A DNA stretch of 64,000 bases from Haematococcus lacustris (lineage: Eukaryota; Chlorophyta; Chlorophyceae; Chlamydomonadales; Haematococcaceae), in contig JASKMD010000004.1 of NCBI GenBank assembly GCA_030144725.1, forward strand, positions 3,590,828-3,654,827, read 5' to 3'. Below are positions 46,378 through 64,000 of this stretch, one piece after another. The first letter of the stretch is position 1. Each line of letters opens with the position of its first letter. A program made the position numbers and the translations under genes. A model generated the notes under the pieces. It ran no database searches, was not told the DNA's origin, and worked only from the letters and a program-made list of their open reading frames with translations.

Positions 46378-49300
46378 GTCCCTTACAAGAGCCATGCTCT
46401 GGACCTGTATGACTACATCAACCGGGTGTTCCCTGCCCCCCCCCAGCCAGTGCTGTACCCCAGGTCAGGCGGCCATGCAGGTGGTGGCAGCTGGCAGGTA
46501 GCTGGGTGTGTTGGTGGAAGGTTGCGGCCGGCTGATGCTGAGCCGACCCTGCAGCTGGCAGCACCAGCAGCACTGGCTTCACCCTCACCACAGGCAGCCC
46601 AGTCTAGCTGTGAGCCAGCAGCCCCCTGCACTGCGTGGCCCCTTGCCGGGTGATGTGCGGCATTGGATGGTCGACTTAGTAGCTCGGTGGTGGTAGCTTA
46701 CTGGCAATGGTGGTTGTGGTGGTGGTGGTGGTGGGTGGTGATGGTGGTGGTGGTGGTGGTGGTGGTGGTGGTGGTAGCTTACTGGCAATGGTGGTGGTGG
46801 TGGTGGTGGTGTGGTGGTGGTGGTGCGGTGCAGGAAGCAGCTGAGCCTCCCGTTCGCTGTGTTGCTGATGCGCTCCTCCTATGAAGCCGTGGACGCTCTG
46901 GACTTCATTGCCATGGTGAGGGGGGTAGCAGCGGGGGGGGCCTTGTGGCGGAGAGGCAGCAGCAGAGGGCAGCAGGGGAGGGGGAGCAGGGGCAGGTGCA
47001 TGAGGGCAGCAGGGGGAGGGCGGGCAGGTGCTGGTAGCGGCAGCCTAGCAGGGGGGGGGGGACCTAGGGGGAGACCTTGATCAAGGCCTAGTGCGCCATG
47101 TAGCTGCAGAGCCTCTGGCATGCACCCCCCGCCCCCCCCCTCCCTCCTCCCCTCCCCCCCCTCCGCCCTCCTTCCCCACTCCTTGGCCTGCTAGCCCCCT
47201 CCACCTCCACCTCCTGCCCCCTCCCCCCCTACCTCCCTCCTGCCGTCAGCATGATGCCTGCTGCCTGGCGTGCCTATGTGCTGCCTCCCTGCCCCCCTAG
47301 CCCCCCTCCCTCCTCCCCCCCCCCCTCCCCCCTACCCCGCACCCCCTCGCTCTGGCTGCCACCCCTGCCTCCTGCCCAGCCGCCTGCAGGACAGCTTCCA
47401 GGTGAAGTTCTGGAAGTTCAGGCAGTCCCAGCAGGAGGGCTATGCGCTGCAGTACGCCCCGGCATTGCAAGTCAGGCGGGGTGACCTCACAGACCCCTTG
47501 GTGAGCGCCCCTTGGCAGGCAGGCAGGCACCGGTTGGGGGTGGAGGGGGAAGGGGGGAGGGGGAGGAGGGGGTGGGGGGAGTCAGTCAGGGGCAAGGTTG
47601 GGGGGTGTAGGGGTAAGGGGGAGGCAAGGCAGCCTACCCCAGCAGGCCCCCACAGGCCCTCCACACCTTAGCAGCCACAGTATATGCCTTTTACTCGCCT
47701 GCCTGCCTGCCTGCCTGCCTGCCCGCCACAGTACTTTGACTTCATCAACTTCTCCCAGTGGGCGGTCATAGGGCAGGAGATGCCCAATGGCCAGCAGGTC
47801 TTCAAGGTGGGCGGCCTGACAGCCCTGGCGGCAGGGCTCCGTCACGATGGTGGTGGTGGGCACACTCCTAGCTCATCCTTCTCCCTTTCAACCAGCCAGC
47901 CACTTGCACCTCATGGATACCAACACAGCACTGGCGGCAGGGCTGCGTGATGATGGTGGTGGTGGGCACAGCGCAGCACAGGGCAGCGCAGGGCAGGGAA
48001 CACAGGCCAGCTGCGGGTGTCTAGACACAGTAGCAGGCTGAAGGGGAAAGAGTCCCTCGCTAAGAGGCAGCGCTTCACTGGACTGAATCGTGCTGAACCG
48101 TGCACCACACCTTGCTCCAACACAACACCAGGACAGCACCTGCCCCAGCAAGGCTGTGGGCACAGCACAGGGACGTCTGCCTGGGGGCAAGGCGCGCCTG
48201 TCAGGGTACAGGTGCCAGTACTCTGGCCCGTGGGCTTTGCCTGGCTGGGGTGGTCATGGGCCACTCACACATTGCGTGGCTGGCTTGCATGGCAATACTT
48301 CAGCACCATGACTTCATGACTTCAGCACCTTGGCCCTCAACCTTGAGCCTTCATTGCAGTCGAACACACTAATTGTGAACCACTACAAAACAGTGTTTTT
48401 TCTGTGTGGAGTTCCCATCACATGGCATGCTCATGGCCTATACATGGCATACACATGGTCATGGGCGCCTACCACCTGCAGCATTGCCTGACCCGGTAGG
48501 GCTACACCGTAGAGTTGGCATGACAAAACATGCACTAATTGTAAGCTGATGACAGCTCAACAAAGGGGGGCCACACACTACTGTGCCGCAGGAGGCTGCT
48601 GCTGCTACTGCTGGGCCTTGGGTGGCTTGTCTCGCAGCCGCTTGTAGCCCAGGCTAGGGTACTCCTTGCCCTTGGCTGGCAGCGCTCCCTGGTCTGGCCA
48701 GTAGCACAGCTCCAGTGGGCGCCACTTGCTCTCCCCAATATGCTGCATGTTCAGCGCTGCATTGCAATCCCGGTCCAGCCACCTGCCTGGCTGCGGTGCT
48801 GGCTTGGCTTTGGCAGCCTTGCCCTGGGCCTTGCTTTTCCCCTTGGTGGTCTGTGTGGGCTCAGCTGCCTCTGGCTCAGCCTTGGTGCGCTTGCTGCGCT
48901 TGGCTGGCAGGGGAGTGCTGGGCCCTGGCTCTGAGGCTGCTGGCTGTGAGGCTTCCTGGCTGCTGCGTGGGGCCTGTGGGGGCTTGCGGGGGGCCACTAC
49001 AGCGCACTTCCAAAGGGCACTTCCAAAGGGTTACTCCAAAGGGCACTCCATGTGTCGTCATGCCTGAAGTGGCTCACAGTGGCTCACTTCATGACTTCAG
49101 CATGGCTTCATGGCTTCAGCACCATGACTTCATGACTTTAGCACCACTGCACACACTGACTCTGCGGGCGATGTGCATCACAGTGGCAAAGGCAGGTCTG
49201 GGAACCACACAGTAGAGATTGTGCTTTGTTGGGTTGGGTCAGCAGCCAGTGTTTAGGGGTGGGGTAATAACCCCACGCACACTGCATCGCTGCCTTGTGC

Positions 49301-51438
49301 CACCTAGCCCTGTGACAGGGCTGCCCCCTAGACTTGTGATGAGAGACACACGCTGTTGGTAGAGGGCGGTGTAAGGAGGTAGCTGCCCTTGTGGCACAGG
49401 TGTGTCCATGAGGTGCGCTGCCAGGGACACACGCCACTGAGGCACACGGTGATGACAGCTCAGGTCTGTGTGTCAGCACCCTCACCAGCTGTGGCTGCCA
49501 GACTGCCGGAGCAGTGAGGGCCACTCCTTGCGCATCCTTCTCCCTTACCCGGCAACCAACATACCTACCTACCATCATACCAACATACCATACCTACCAA
49601 CTACCTACCTACCCGGCTCATCAGCACCTTGCGCCATGCAGTTGTCCATACGACCCTGGCTCCTCTACATGTAGGGTAGGTTGTGGCAGCGGGGCGTGCC
49701 CCTTCCAGGTGGCAACTCCTCCCTTGTTGCTGGCTATGCCATAAGGGCTCTGCTGCAGTCTTCTTCTTCTTCTCCTACTTCTTCTTTTACAGCCCTGAGT
49801 CCTGTGACAGTGGTGTTCAACAACTGCACGCACTTGAAGTCCTGCCTGCCTGCCTGCCTGCCCGCCTGCCTGAGTGCCACAGGAGTTCTGTGAGGAGTGT
49901 GAGGGGCAGCGGCAGGTGGTGCGGCGGGACAGCGCGCTGGCGGACAACAGCCTGCTGCCGGCAAGGTTCGAGGAGCGCGTGGGGGATGCCCTGTACAGCG
50001 GGCTGAGGGACGGGTTCCGGGTGAGCTCCAGGGCCCAGGGCTTGGCCGCAAGGGAGGGGAGGGGAGGGGAGGGGAGGGGAGGGGAGGGGAGGGGAGGGGA
50101 GGGGAGGGGAGGGGAGGGGAGGGGAGGGGAGGGGAGGGGAGGGGAGGGGAGGGGAGGGGAGGGGAGGGGAGGGGAGGGGAGGGGAGGGGAGGGGAGGGGA
50201 GGGGAGGGGAGGGGAGGGGAGGGGAGGGGAGGGGAGGGGAGGGGAGGGGAGGGGAGGGGAGGGGAGGGGAGGGGAGGGGAGGGGGTGGGTGGGTGGGTGG
50301 GTGGGGGGGTGGGGGGGGGGGGGGGGGGCCCGTTTGGGCAGTCAGATGTCATGTTGCATGGGCTGCATGGGCTGCAGGGTGAGGTGTTTGGGGCCCCCCC
50401 AGCGCTGCCGGCCTCAGCTCCCCTTGACGAGGTCGGCTCAAAGGTGCAGCTGCTGCTGGACATCATGGTGGCCAGGGGCTATGCACTTAAGGTGGGACGT
50501 AGCCCCAGCCCCACTGTGTGGCCACCTTTGCAGGGTGGGGGCGGACCACTCGCCCCCCTGGGAACCCACCTCGGCACCCTCACCTCCATGCCACCTGCAT
50601 GCTGCACCACCCATGCCAAAATGCTGGAAACCAAAAAAAGCGCCGTCGCATCGCAACCATGTGGTCATGCAAGTGTTATGCAGGATTACAACACAGGACA
50701 TTGACCCTTGAAGCCTGTAGTCCTGATGCCCCTGTGTACCCCACGCTGCATAATATGCCTTGCGTCTTCTCTTTGGTGGTGTTGCTCAGCTGGTGTGGTC
50801 AGCGCTCAGCTGCTGCATGCCAGACTTGGCATATGGTTTAGCCTGCCTGCCAGCCTCAGCGTACATCACAACCTGCCTTCCAGCCGCTGGCCCACTTGCC
50901 TTGCCAGGTCACAGCCAACAACTTGTGAGCTTTCTTTGTGTCGAGATGCTGTACGCAAGCCTCATGGACAACCCCGCTGGGCCACATCACTCAGGGTGTC
51001 TGACATCCCTTCGAAACCAGCCAGCATCAACTGCTTCCAGCAATGTTGATAGGTGGCTTACACCGCTTAAGCCGTCAGCCGTTAGGCTGCTTGGCCGCCC
51101 TCCCCCTTTGGTTCGGGACTTCCAGCAATGATGAAATGATCCAGATTTGGACACCACCCCGGCTGCAGGCCTTCGTGGCGGGATTAGATCCCCTGACCTC
51201 CACGGACGATCCGACACTCACGCCGGGGGCAGCGCGTTTGCGAGTCGCAGCCTCCGGAACTGTCACGCAGTGGGGCGTGGCCAACTTGTCGTTCCGCCGC
51301 TCCCCGGTGGTCAATGCGTACGAGGGCTTGCTGGTGGAGTCGTACTTGAGAGCCAGTGGTCGCAAAGTTGACTCGCATACCATGACGTACAACGACACGG
51401 AGATAGATCACGAATGGGTGTTCAGCGCAGCGGTCTGA
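46378..51438 (+). CDS. conserved green-lineage protein of unknown function, probably plastid (5' incomplete)
   Basis: Exons 46378-46463, 46834-46915, 47390-47500, 47732-47806, 49883-50020, 50378-50491 and 51169-51438. Every junction phase fits and the total is 876 nt, 291 aa plus stop, without the missing first exon. The sequence reads YKSHALDLYDYINRVFPAPP, KQLSLPFAVLLMRSSYEAVD, FQVKFWKFRQSQQEGYALQY, YFDFINFSQWAVIGQEMPNG, VVRRDSALADNSLLPARFEE, RVGDALYSGLRDGFRGEVFG, LLLDIMVARGYALK and SPVVNAYEGLLVESYLRASG. It gives the impression of a conserved single-copy chloroplast protein of plants and algae, but I cannot name a family or a reaction. The introns are packed with C-rich or G-rich arrays, and the largest (47807-49882) contains an antisense Fanzor-tail relic. 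Confidence 0.82.
46700..46828 (+). repeat. (GGT)n array in intron 1
   Basis: About 130 bp of GGT triplets with a duplicated GTAGCTTACTGGCAATGGTG spacer (46695 and 46777), directly before the exon at 46834. Confidence 0.9.
47110..47389 (+). repeat. C-rich polypyrimidine intron
   Basis: Runs of CCCCCC, CCTCC and CCCTCC make up most of the stretch before the 3' splice site at 47390. False Pro-rich frames result. Confidence 0.8.
48318..49048 (-). mobile_element. Fanzor-tail family relic, copy G
   Basis: A minus-strand frame of about 130 codons (48997-48605) reads APRKPPQAPRSSQEASQPAA, PLPAKRSKRTKAEPEAAEPT, GRWLDRDCNAALNMQHIGES, CYWPDQGALPAKGKEYPSLG and YKRLRDKPPKAQQ with stop. The complete 3' block runs down to TTGAGGGCCAAGGTGCTG near 48325. 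Upstream lie CCAAAGGGCACTTCC repeats (49007-49048), like the CCCTTTGGAGG repeats before copy C. It lies antisense in the 47807-49882 intron. Confidence 0.72.
50053..50328 (+). repeat. (GGGGA)n array followed by (GGGT)n and poly-G
   Basis: About 46 uninterrupted GGGGA units, then GGGT repeats and runs of G up to about 18, 30 nt after a 5' splice site. It is one of the purest simple repeats in the window. The complementary frame gives a false Pro-Ser-Pro-Leu protein. Confidence 0.97.
51056..51122 (+). repeat. 67-bp element, plus-oriented copy
   Basis: GCTTACACCGCTTAAGCCGT onward to GTTCGGGACTT. An inverted copy lies at 55228-55295, inside an HDAC intron. Neither has coding content. Confidence 0.85.
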
Positions 51439-52131
51439 CCTCGACGTAGAGGGGGTGGACCGAAGGGCTGGGCAGGCAGCCCGTACGCCCCTGCGCGCTT
51501 GAAGGTGTGCTGCAGGTCATGCCTGCACCGTGTCGTCATGTGGTTGTGCTGAGAGCTCTCGGTTTGTTGTTTTGAATTTTTTGTCTCGTATAATTATGGC
51601 CTTGTGCAGATAATCTTGTCAAAACCTGTGCCATGTCAGCGGCTATGTCAGTGCTTGAAGTGATTAGATTATGACGGTGTGCAGCAAGTCTTTTGTTTGT
51701 GCACTTAGCGATGAAGTGCATTACTCTCACGGCAGCAGCCGCCTTGGGCGCAGCCAAGCAGATTCATGGCTGATGGGTTTAGCGGTGTGAGGCATAACCA
51801 CTAGCATCCGGACCACATGTCAGGCGGCCCCCCACCCAGACCACGCCGCATTTGCCTGTTGGCAACCACGGACGGCAATGTTATACCCTCCCTCACTATT
51901 GTACCCCACCCACACCAATGATTTCCCAACCCAATGAGCCCTGATGCCACCCTCACACGCTGACGTTGACAGTTGGCTTAGGCCAGCCATCACCTTCTCC
52001 TCCTCCAACGCCTTGTGGGGTTCGTCCAGCTCTCATCCCAGCGGCCTGGCGGATGTCGACTTGTTGGCGGATGGCTTGATGGCGGATGTCGGCTGAGCAG
52101 TGTTTGCCATCATCAGGGCCCCCCATCGCGA
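51439..52131. other. convergent spacer between the unknown gene and HDAC
   Basis: Both genes end here. No further gene or repeat was recognised. Confidence 0.6.
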
Positions 52132-59982
<7,851 letters not shown>

Positions 59983-60677
59983 CTGCGCGGCCAAGGTCTG
60001 AGCTTGAGGTTGGAGTCAGTGCAGATGCTGACGCCCAGCTCCTAGCTGCGTTGAACCCAGCTAAAGGAACGTTCAGATACGTGGGTGCCAAAGTCATGGT
60101 AATGACATCCATGCAGTGGTAATGAATGCGGCTTGCACTCAGCTGTGACACGTCCTGAGGAAATTTCAAATATTTCTGCGTATCACGTACAGGCCATCCC
60201 AGCATGTAAGACTTGCACCGCTGGGCTCAGCGCATCGCCGTTAGCTCCCTGTCGCATGTTAACCCCCGTAGCCCGCCAAGCATCTTCACCAAGTGTAGCA
60301 TTGAGAAGTGTCCAGTCGACGTAGTGCGGTACAGTATACCCCGTGCACATCGCAAAGCTTGTAACCGCTGAAGTGCTGACTTTTCCGCCCCTTGCAAGTG
60401 AAGCGACCGACGATGCAGGTCTAAGGATTGACGTTTGTTCTAATGCGTAGCTGCAAAAATGAACGCGTGTGGCTCACTAACCGTGGACCCGCCTGCGACC
60501 ATGCAGGGTTGCTGCAAACCCTGCCCCCGGTCCAGCCAGGGCGACATCTGGGCTGAAACCACACGTTTAGGCTCGTTTTGGCATAAGGTACGCAATAGAA
60601 ACGGCTGGACCACCATGCATGCAGCGAGTGCACACTGGCAAGGAATCACATCACATCACACACTATGTGGTGCCAAT
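59983..60677. other. upstream region of HDAC
   Basis: No gene is recognised. It must include the HDAC promoter. No TATA box or known factor site stands out. Confidence 0.5.
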
Positions 60678-60918
60678 GGGCACGGACGTGATATTAAGCT
60701 ACGAAACTAGTAGGGCATGTTGAAAGTGGTCACAGTAGTGCATCGCCTTGATTTCAGCTAATTGTAAAAATGCAGGCAATTACAGCATAGTTTCAAGCCG
60801 CAGCCGCACCTAGCCCGCGTGTCATAGCCCAACAAGCCACCACATGCAATCCTTCCTATGTACACGTTTTAGGTGCATGCCAACGTCCCCCAATGTGCAG
60901 GTGTGGGGCGCGCATGTG

Positions 60919-61713
60919 CTACAGGTCTGAGCATCGTTCATCCTTGTTCTCAGTGTCGAGTAAGTCAAGTGCATCAAGCAACCCACCTACTGTCCTCGCC
61001 GGCGGACCCCTGCCTACCACGCCCCACAATTGCCTTAGTTGTTGTAGGCTGAGCTTAAGCGTGTTCTGAGGCAATGGTTGTATCATGGAGCGGTACATGG
61101 CTACAACATGGAGTTGTTGTGTTGCCATCCTTGCCCGAGTGTCTGCTTGCTCCTTCGCAGCCAACTGTTGCTCCACAGCCATGGCCCTGCACTGCTGACG
61201 TGTCTCAGCTGACGCCAGCTTCATGGTTATGGACAGCTCCGCTGCGGCACGCTTCTCTCTTCTCTGTTGCTCTTGTAGCTTGCGCGTTGTCACCGCTGCC
61301 ACCCCAGCCCTGGTTGCATAAGAGGGGGTGGCAGCGGGAATGGGGACGAGGGTGGGGGCGGGGTTGGGGGATGGGTTGAGGGTTGCAGTTAAGAGCTCAG
61401 GGCTGGCAGTGGTGTTGATGGGGGTGGCTAGAAGCAGGCATGAGGGGGCCTTGGCATCTGCCACACGCCGCCGCTTCGCAGCCCTATTTGCTGCAAGGCT
61501 GTCCTCCGTGATGTATTGGTACCAGGTGTGCAATGGCTCCGTGTGGGCCTTGACATGGGCTGCCACCTGTGCCGCTCCCATCCTGTCGACTCTGCTGCTG
61601 CTCAACGGCTTCAGGGCTGTCTCGCACCCCGCATTGGTGATGGGCACCGGACGATACACCCGAGCTAGATGCTCTTCAATTCTAGGTGTGAGGTGTCCAG
61701 TAAGGGAGGTGTA
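60919..61713 (-). CDS. exon-like ORF of the TIR unit (C-terminal part)
   Basis: The open part from 61713 to the stop at 60919 reads YTSLTGHLTPRIEEHLARVY, AAQVAAHVKAHTEPLHTWYQ, RAAKRRRVADAK (a likely nuclear localisation signal), RKLQEQQRREKRAAAELSIT (basic helix) and LLDALDLLDTENKDERCSDL with stop. A nuclear DNA-binding protein is plausible. No family recognised; probably the last exon of an element-encoded gene. Confidence 0.5.
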   Translation of the reverse strand, partial: YTSLTGHLTPRIEEHLARVYRPVPITNAGCETALKPLSSSRVDRMGAAQVAAHVKAHTEPLHTWYQYITEDSLAANRAAKRRRVADAKAPSCLLLATPINTTASPELLTATLNPSPNPAPTLVPIPAATPSYATRAGVAAVTTRKLQEQQRREKRAAAELSITMKLASAETRQQCRAMAVEQQLAAKEQADTRARMATQQLHVVAMYRSMIQPLPQNTLKLSLQQLRQLWGVVGRGPPARTVGGLLDALDLLDTENKDERCSDL

Positions 61714-61797
61714 CTGCAAGCACAGAGCACAAGTGCCACAAGGAGTGTGAACATGGGTAGTCACGTATCCTAACCTTACCATACATAGGTCGACCAT

Positions 61798-62634
61798 CTA
61801 GCCTATAATGCCTTGTCCAATACCTGTCCAGTATGTGTTGCTCTCACCAACAGTTGAAGACAGTGCGGCACCACCCCTGCCCGGTGCGGGTGGGGCTGGG
61901 TGGTCAGGTGCGGCACCACCCCTGCCCGGTGCGGGTGGGGCTGGGCGGTCAGGTGCGGCACCACCCCTGCCCGGTGCGGGTGGGGCTGGGCGGTCAGGTG
62001 CGGCACCACCCCTGCCCGGTGCGGGTGGGGCTGGGCGGTCAGGTGCGGCACCACCCCTGCCCGGTGCGGGTGGGGCTGGGCGGTCAGGTGATGGTGTCAA
62101 ACGCTGCCAACCGAATATGAGATACTGCAAAGAGGTGAGAGCTCTGTTATCAGGTGTGCGAAGCACCCTGAAGTGCCGGTCCGCTTCTACCACCATTGCG
62201 ACTTCACGCACACGCAGAGAGGAGGAGAGACGGGGCGTGATGAGGGGCAGCAACTCTGCTGCTGCTGCTGCGGCATCGCCACCCATGAGATGGTCCAGTA
62301 CGCTGCTGGGCGTGTAGTGTTGCATGAACCCTTTGTTGAGGTCCACGACAACAATGGTGATCCCCAATAGCATGACAATCCAAATGAGCCCTATCTGATC
62401 CAGCCGGGCCGCAGGATCGGCGAAGTGCTGACCCCACTGCCCAAAGCTCACAGGGTCAGGCCAGCGGCATGAGAACATGGGGGACTCAATGGGTAGGAAC
62501 TTCTGCTCGATGCTTTGCAAAAGCCAAATTGCCAGCTGGTTCTGCCGCTGCTCAGCTAGGTCCACAAGTGTAAACACACCATGAACCATAAGTTCACGCA
62601 CTACACTCGCTCCCTGCCAAATGCAAACCGGCAC
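61798..62634 (-). CDS. exon-like ORF of the TIR unit (middle part) with 15-residue repeats
   Basis: Reads LMVHGVFTLVDLAEQRQNQL, IEQKFLPIESPMFSCRWPDP, QIGLIWIVMLLGITIVVVDL, NKGFMQHYTPSSVLDHLMGG and DRHFRVLRTPDNRALTSLQY, then five in-frame copies of DRPAPPAPGRGGAAP. The hydrophobic IWIVMLLGITIVVVDL could be a core beta strand ending in Asp, as in RNase H-like folds, or a membrane segment. Family not recognised. Confidence 0.5.
   Translation of the reverse strand: MPVCIWQGASVVRELMVHGVFTLVDLAEQRQNQLAIWLLQSIEQKFLPIESPMFSCRWPDPVSFGQWGQHFADPAARLDQIGLIWIVMLLGITIVVVDLNKGFMQHYTPSSVLDHLMGGDAAAAAAELLPLITPRLSSSLRVREVAMVVEADRHFRVLRTPDNRALTSLQYLIFGWQRLTPSPDRPAPPAPGRGGAAPDRPAPPAPGRGGAAPDRPAPPAPGRGGAAPDRPAPPAPGRGGAAPDHPAPPAPGRGGAALSSTVGESNTYWTGIGQGIIG
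61866..62090 (+). repeat. 45-bp tandem repeat, 5 copies, in frame
   Basis: Near-identical 45-bp units (GCGGCACCACCCCTGCCCGG...). The length is a multiple of three, so the minus-strand frame stays open as Pro/Gly/Ala repeats. Confidence 0.95.
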
Positions 62635-62709
62635 CGGTTACATTAGTCAAACATGATCCCATGATCATGCATGGTTACGTTAGCAATACACACACAACAT
62701 GCATAGTAC

Positions 62710-63749
62710 CACACCTGTATTGATGTGCCTGGTAGTTCCAATCCATGCCACAAGGACTCGAGTCCACAGCGGCCCTGCCCAGCGTTGTCATACGGTACAA
62801 GCCCAAAAGAGAGCAACTGGGCCAACACGCACTGCTGGGTAGGGGTAGAACCACGGGAAAGGGAAGGCTTTGGGGCGGGGGTTGCGGGGGCTGCGGGGGC
62901 AAACAAGGATGCCCAACTCTCCCCCCCCCCCGTCCCCATGCCACCGCTGTTGTAACTGCCTCCTAGGGGATGGATTGGCACCACACCTTGCCCTCCAAGC
63001 CCCCCCCCCCCAGGACCCATGCTGCTCCTGCTGCTGCCCAACACCGGGGCAGGTGGCGGGGAGCGTGGAGAGGGTGGTGCCCACTGCCCCAGCCCCACAC
63101 CCTGCCCTCCTAGCCCCCCCCCCCCCATACCCCTGCTGCTACTGCTCCTGCTGCTGCTGTTGTCGCCCGTCGCCGGGGCAAGAGGCTAAGAGCGAGGGGG
63201 GGATGGTGCACGCTGCCCCAGCCCCACACCTTGCCCTCCTGCCCCCCCATCCCCCCAGGGCCCATGCTGCTGTTGATGCTGCTGATGCCGAACACCGGGG
63301 CAGGTGGTGGGGAGCGTGGGGATGGTGGTGGCAACTGCCCCAACCCCACACCTTGCCCTCCTGCACCCCCCCAAAGGGCCCATGCTGATGCTGATGTTGC
63401 CCAACACTGGGGCAGGTGGCTGACAGCGAATGCGAGCCTCCACCTTCACCCGCTGCACACATTTGTAGTGGGCTACAAGTGGGAGGTGCATTGCCTCACA
63501 CCCAGCTCGGAGTGTTTCGTCAATAAGGGTGGCTGGCCCTACAGCATCACCGCGCTCATAGCGCAGATGGGCCTGGCCGAGCATTGGAGCATCACGTAGT
63601 ACTTCCCAAACAGTGTCTCTCCCATCATCATTGGGTGCCATGCACAAAGTTGTCCATGCTTTCCATTTGCCAACCACGCATGGTGCAGTCGACAACTTGC
63701 ACAGCACGCAACGGTATAACTTAGACCAATGCGCTCTCCAGCAGCACAT
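62710..63749 (-). CDS. exon-like ORFs of the TIR unit (N-terminal part)
   Basis: Two minus-strand segments look coding: about 63720-63410 (CVVGKWKAWTTLCMAPNDDG, RDTVWEVLRDAPMLGQAHLR, EAMHLPLVAHYKCVQRVKVE) and about 62880-62715 (TPTQQCVLAQLLSFGLVPYD, CGLESLWHGLELPGTS). Between them, 62890-63400 is a repetitive Pro/Gly/Ser-rich stretch of about 100-130-bp units containing GGGGCAGGTGGCGGGGAGCG. They probably belong to the same gene as the two downstream ORFs. Not recognised. Confidence 0.4.
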
Positions 63750-64000
63750 CTTGCCCTTTGTTGGGATGTGCGAATGTTGGCATGTATCTGCACAGTGTAC
63801 ATAGGAAGTTTAGCGTGAGGTGAGTAGTAGGACAATGGCATAAGTCACGGCATTGCAGTCTTTGGTCATAACTCATGTCAGTAATTGCCTGCATTTTTAC
63901 ATTTAGATGATTTCATGGCAGGGCATTGCTGGGATCGTTTACAACACCCCCTATTAGTTTCGTACCTGAACATCCACGTCCGTGCCCCTTGACACGTGTG

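Larger units (their letters stand above)
60678..63987. mobile_element. 3.3-kb unit with about 106-bp terminal inverted repeats
   Basis: The left end 60678-60783 and the reverse complement of 63987-63882 share GGGCACGGACGTG, (G/T)ACGAAACTA(G/A)TAGGG, TGTTG and finally GTAAAAATGCAGGCAATTAC, with scattered differences between. Inside are several long minus-strand frames that look like exons of one gene. No target duplication was found (CCAAT against CTTGA next to the ends), so the exact borders or superfamily are open. It may be an old DNA transposon. Confidence 0.72.

Noticed and set aside
46171..46653. Pro-Thr-His repeat protein
   Set aside because: Translation of the (CCCCA)n array plus part of a real exon in another frame.
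49621..50466. 281-codon Pro-Ser-Leu protein on the minus strand
   Set aside because: Complement of (GGGGA)n, overlapping real plus-strand exons.
60678..63987. hAT identity for the TIR unit
   Set aside because: No 8-bp duplication could be found at any plausible border, and the 8-mers next to TAGGG are inverted, so they belong to the inverted repeat.

Overview
The window is nuclear DNA of a green alga, most likely a chlorophycean volvocalean close to Haematococcus or Chlamydomonas. Genes are split into many short exons with GT-AG introns. Exons are GC-rich, and introns are full of CAG/CTG runs, (GCCT)n tetranucleotides and long G-rich or C-rich pentanucleotide arrays. UGUAA-type poly(A) motifs follow several genes, and the six protein genes have typical eukaryotic or plant-lineage homologues. 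No operons, tRNAs, rRNAs or CRISPR arrays were seen. Exon borders were worked out by hand from splice consensus, reading phase and remembered family sequence. No alignment was run.

Layout. (1) 331-4832, minus: homologue of the C11orf65/MFI family (IQ motifs plus the family core), 5' end not found. (2) 4942-10900, plus: LSG1, a circularly permuted GTPase of 60S ribosome maturation, rebuilt as 15 exons, about 736 aa. (3) 10901-15631: gene-poor, with a complete 491-bp nonautonomous hAT element (12660-13150) carrying an 8-bp target duplication, and an older BED-finger-like relic. (4) 15632-35272, minus: a TBC1D31 homologue (WD40, TBC, long coiled coil) spread over more than 30 exons. (5) 35374-37177, plus: an AN1/C2H2 zinc-finger stress-associated protein of the plant SAP11 type, divergent from TBC1D31 with only about 100 bp between the start codons. 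(6) 38243-45006: a 6.76-kb hAT-type element with an exact 8-bp target duplication, full of satellites and with no recognisable transposase. (7) about 46378-51438, plus: a seven-exon conserved protein of unknown function, probably plastid. (8) 52132-59982, minus: a class I histone deacetylase, rebuilt as 14 exons and 738 aa with every catalytic residue present. (9) 60678-63987: a 3.3-kb unit flanked by about 106-bp inverted repeats, holding an unfamiliar multi-exon gene.

The most interesting signal is a dispersed family of at least eight partial copies, nearly all in introns. Their longest open parts end in a cysteine-containing variant of the TnpB/Fanzor RuvC-III signature (DRDCNAALNM), then a short conserved tail, a Gln-rich end, and a few hundred bases of conserved noncoding DNA. 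One copy joins a 19-residue basic N-terminus almost directly to this tail, as in an internal-deletion derivative. Another was split by the large hAT element, and a second copy in the window shows what the empty site looked like. My reading is that these are nonautonomous relics of a Fanzor-type eukaryotic RNA-guided nuclease transposon whose ends, including a possible guide-RNA region, were kept. That reading is inference.

Among the host genes, two (MFI-like and TBC1D31) belong to families linked to mitochondrial fission and centriolar satellites or cilia, one to ribosome export, one to chromatin and one to stress response. They form no single pathway. The two head-to-head gene pairs probably share short bidirectional promoters.
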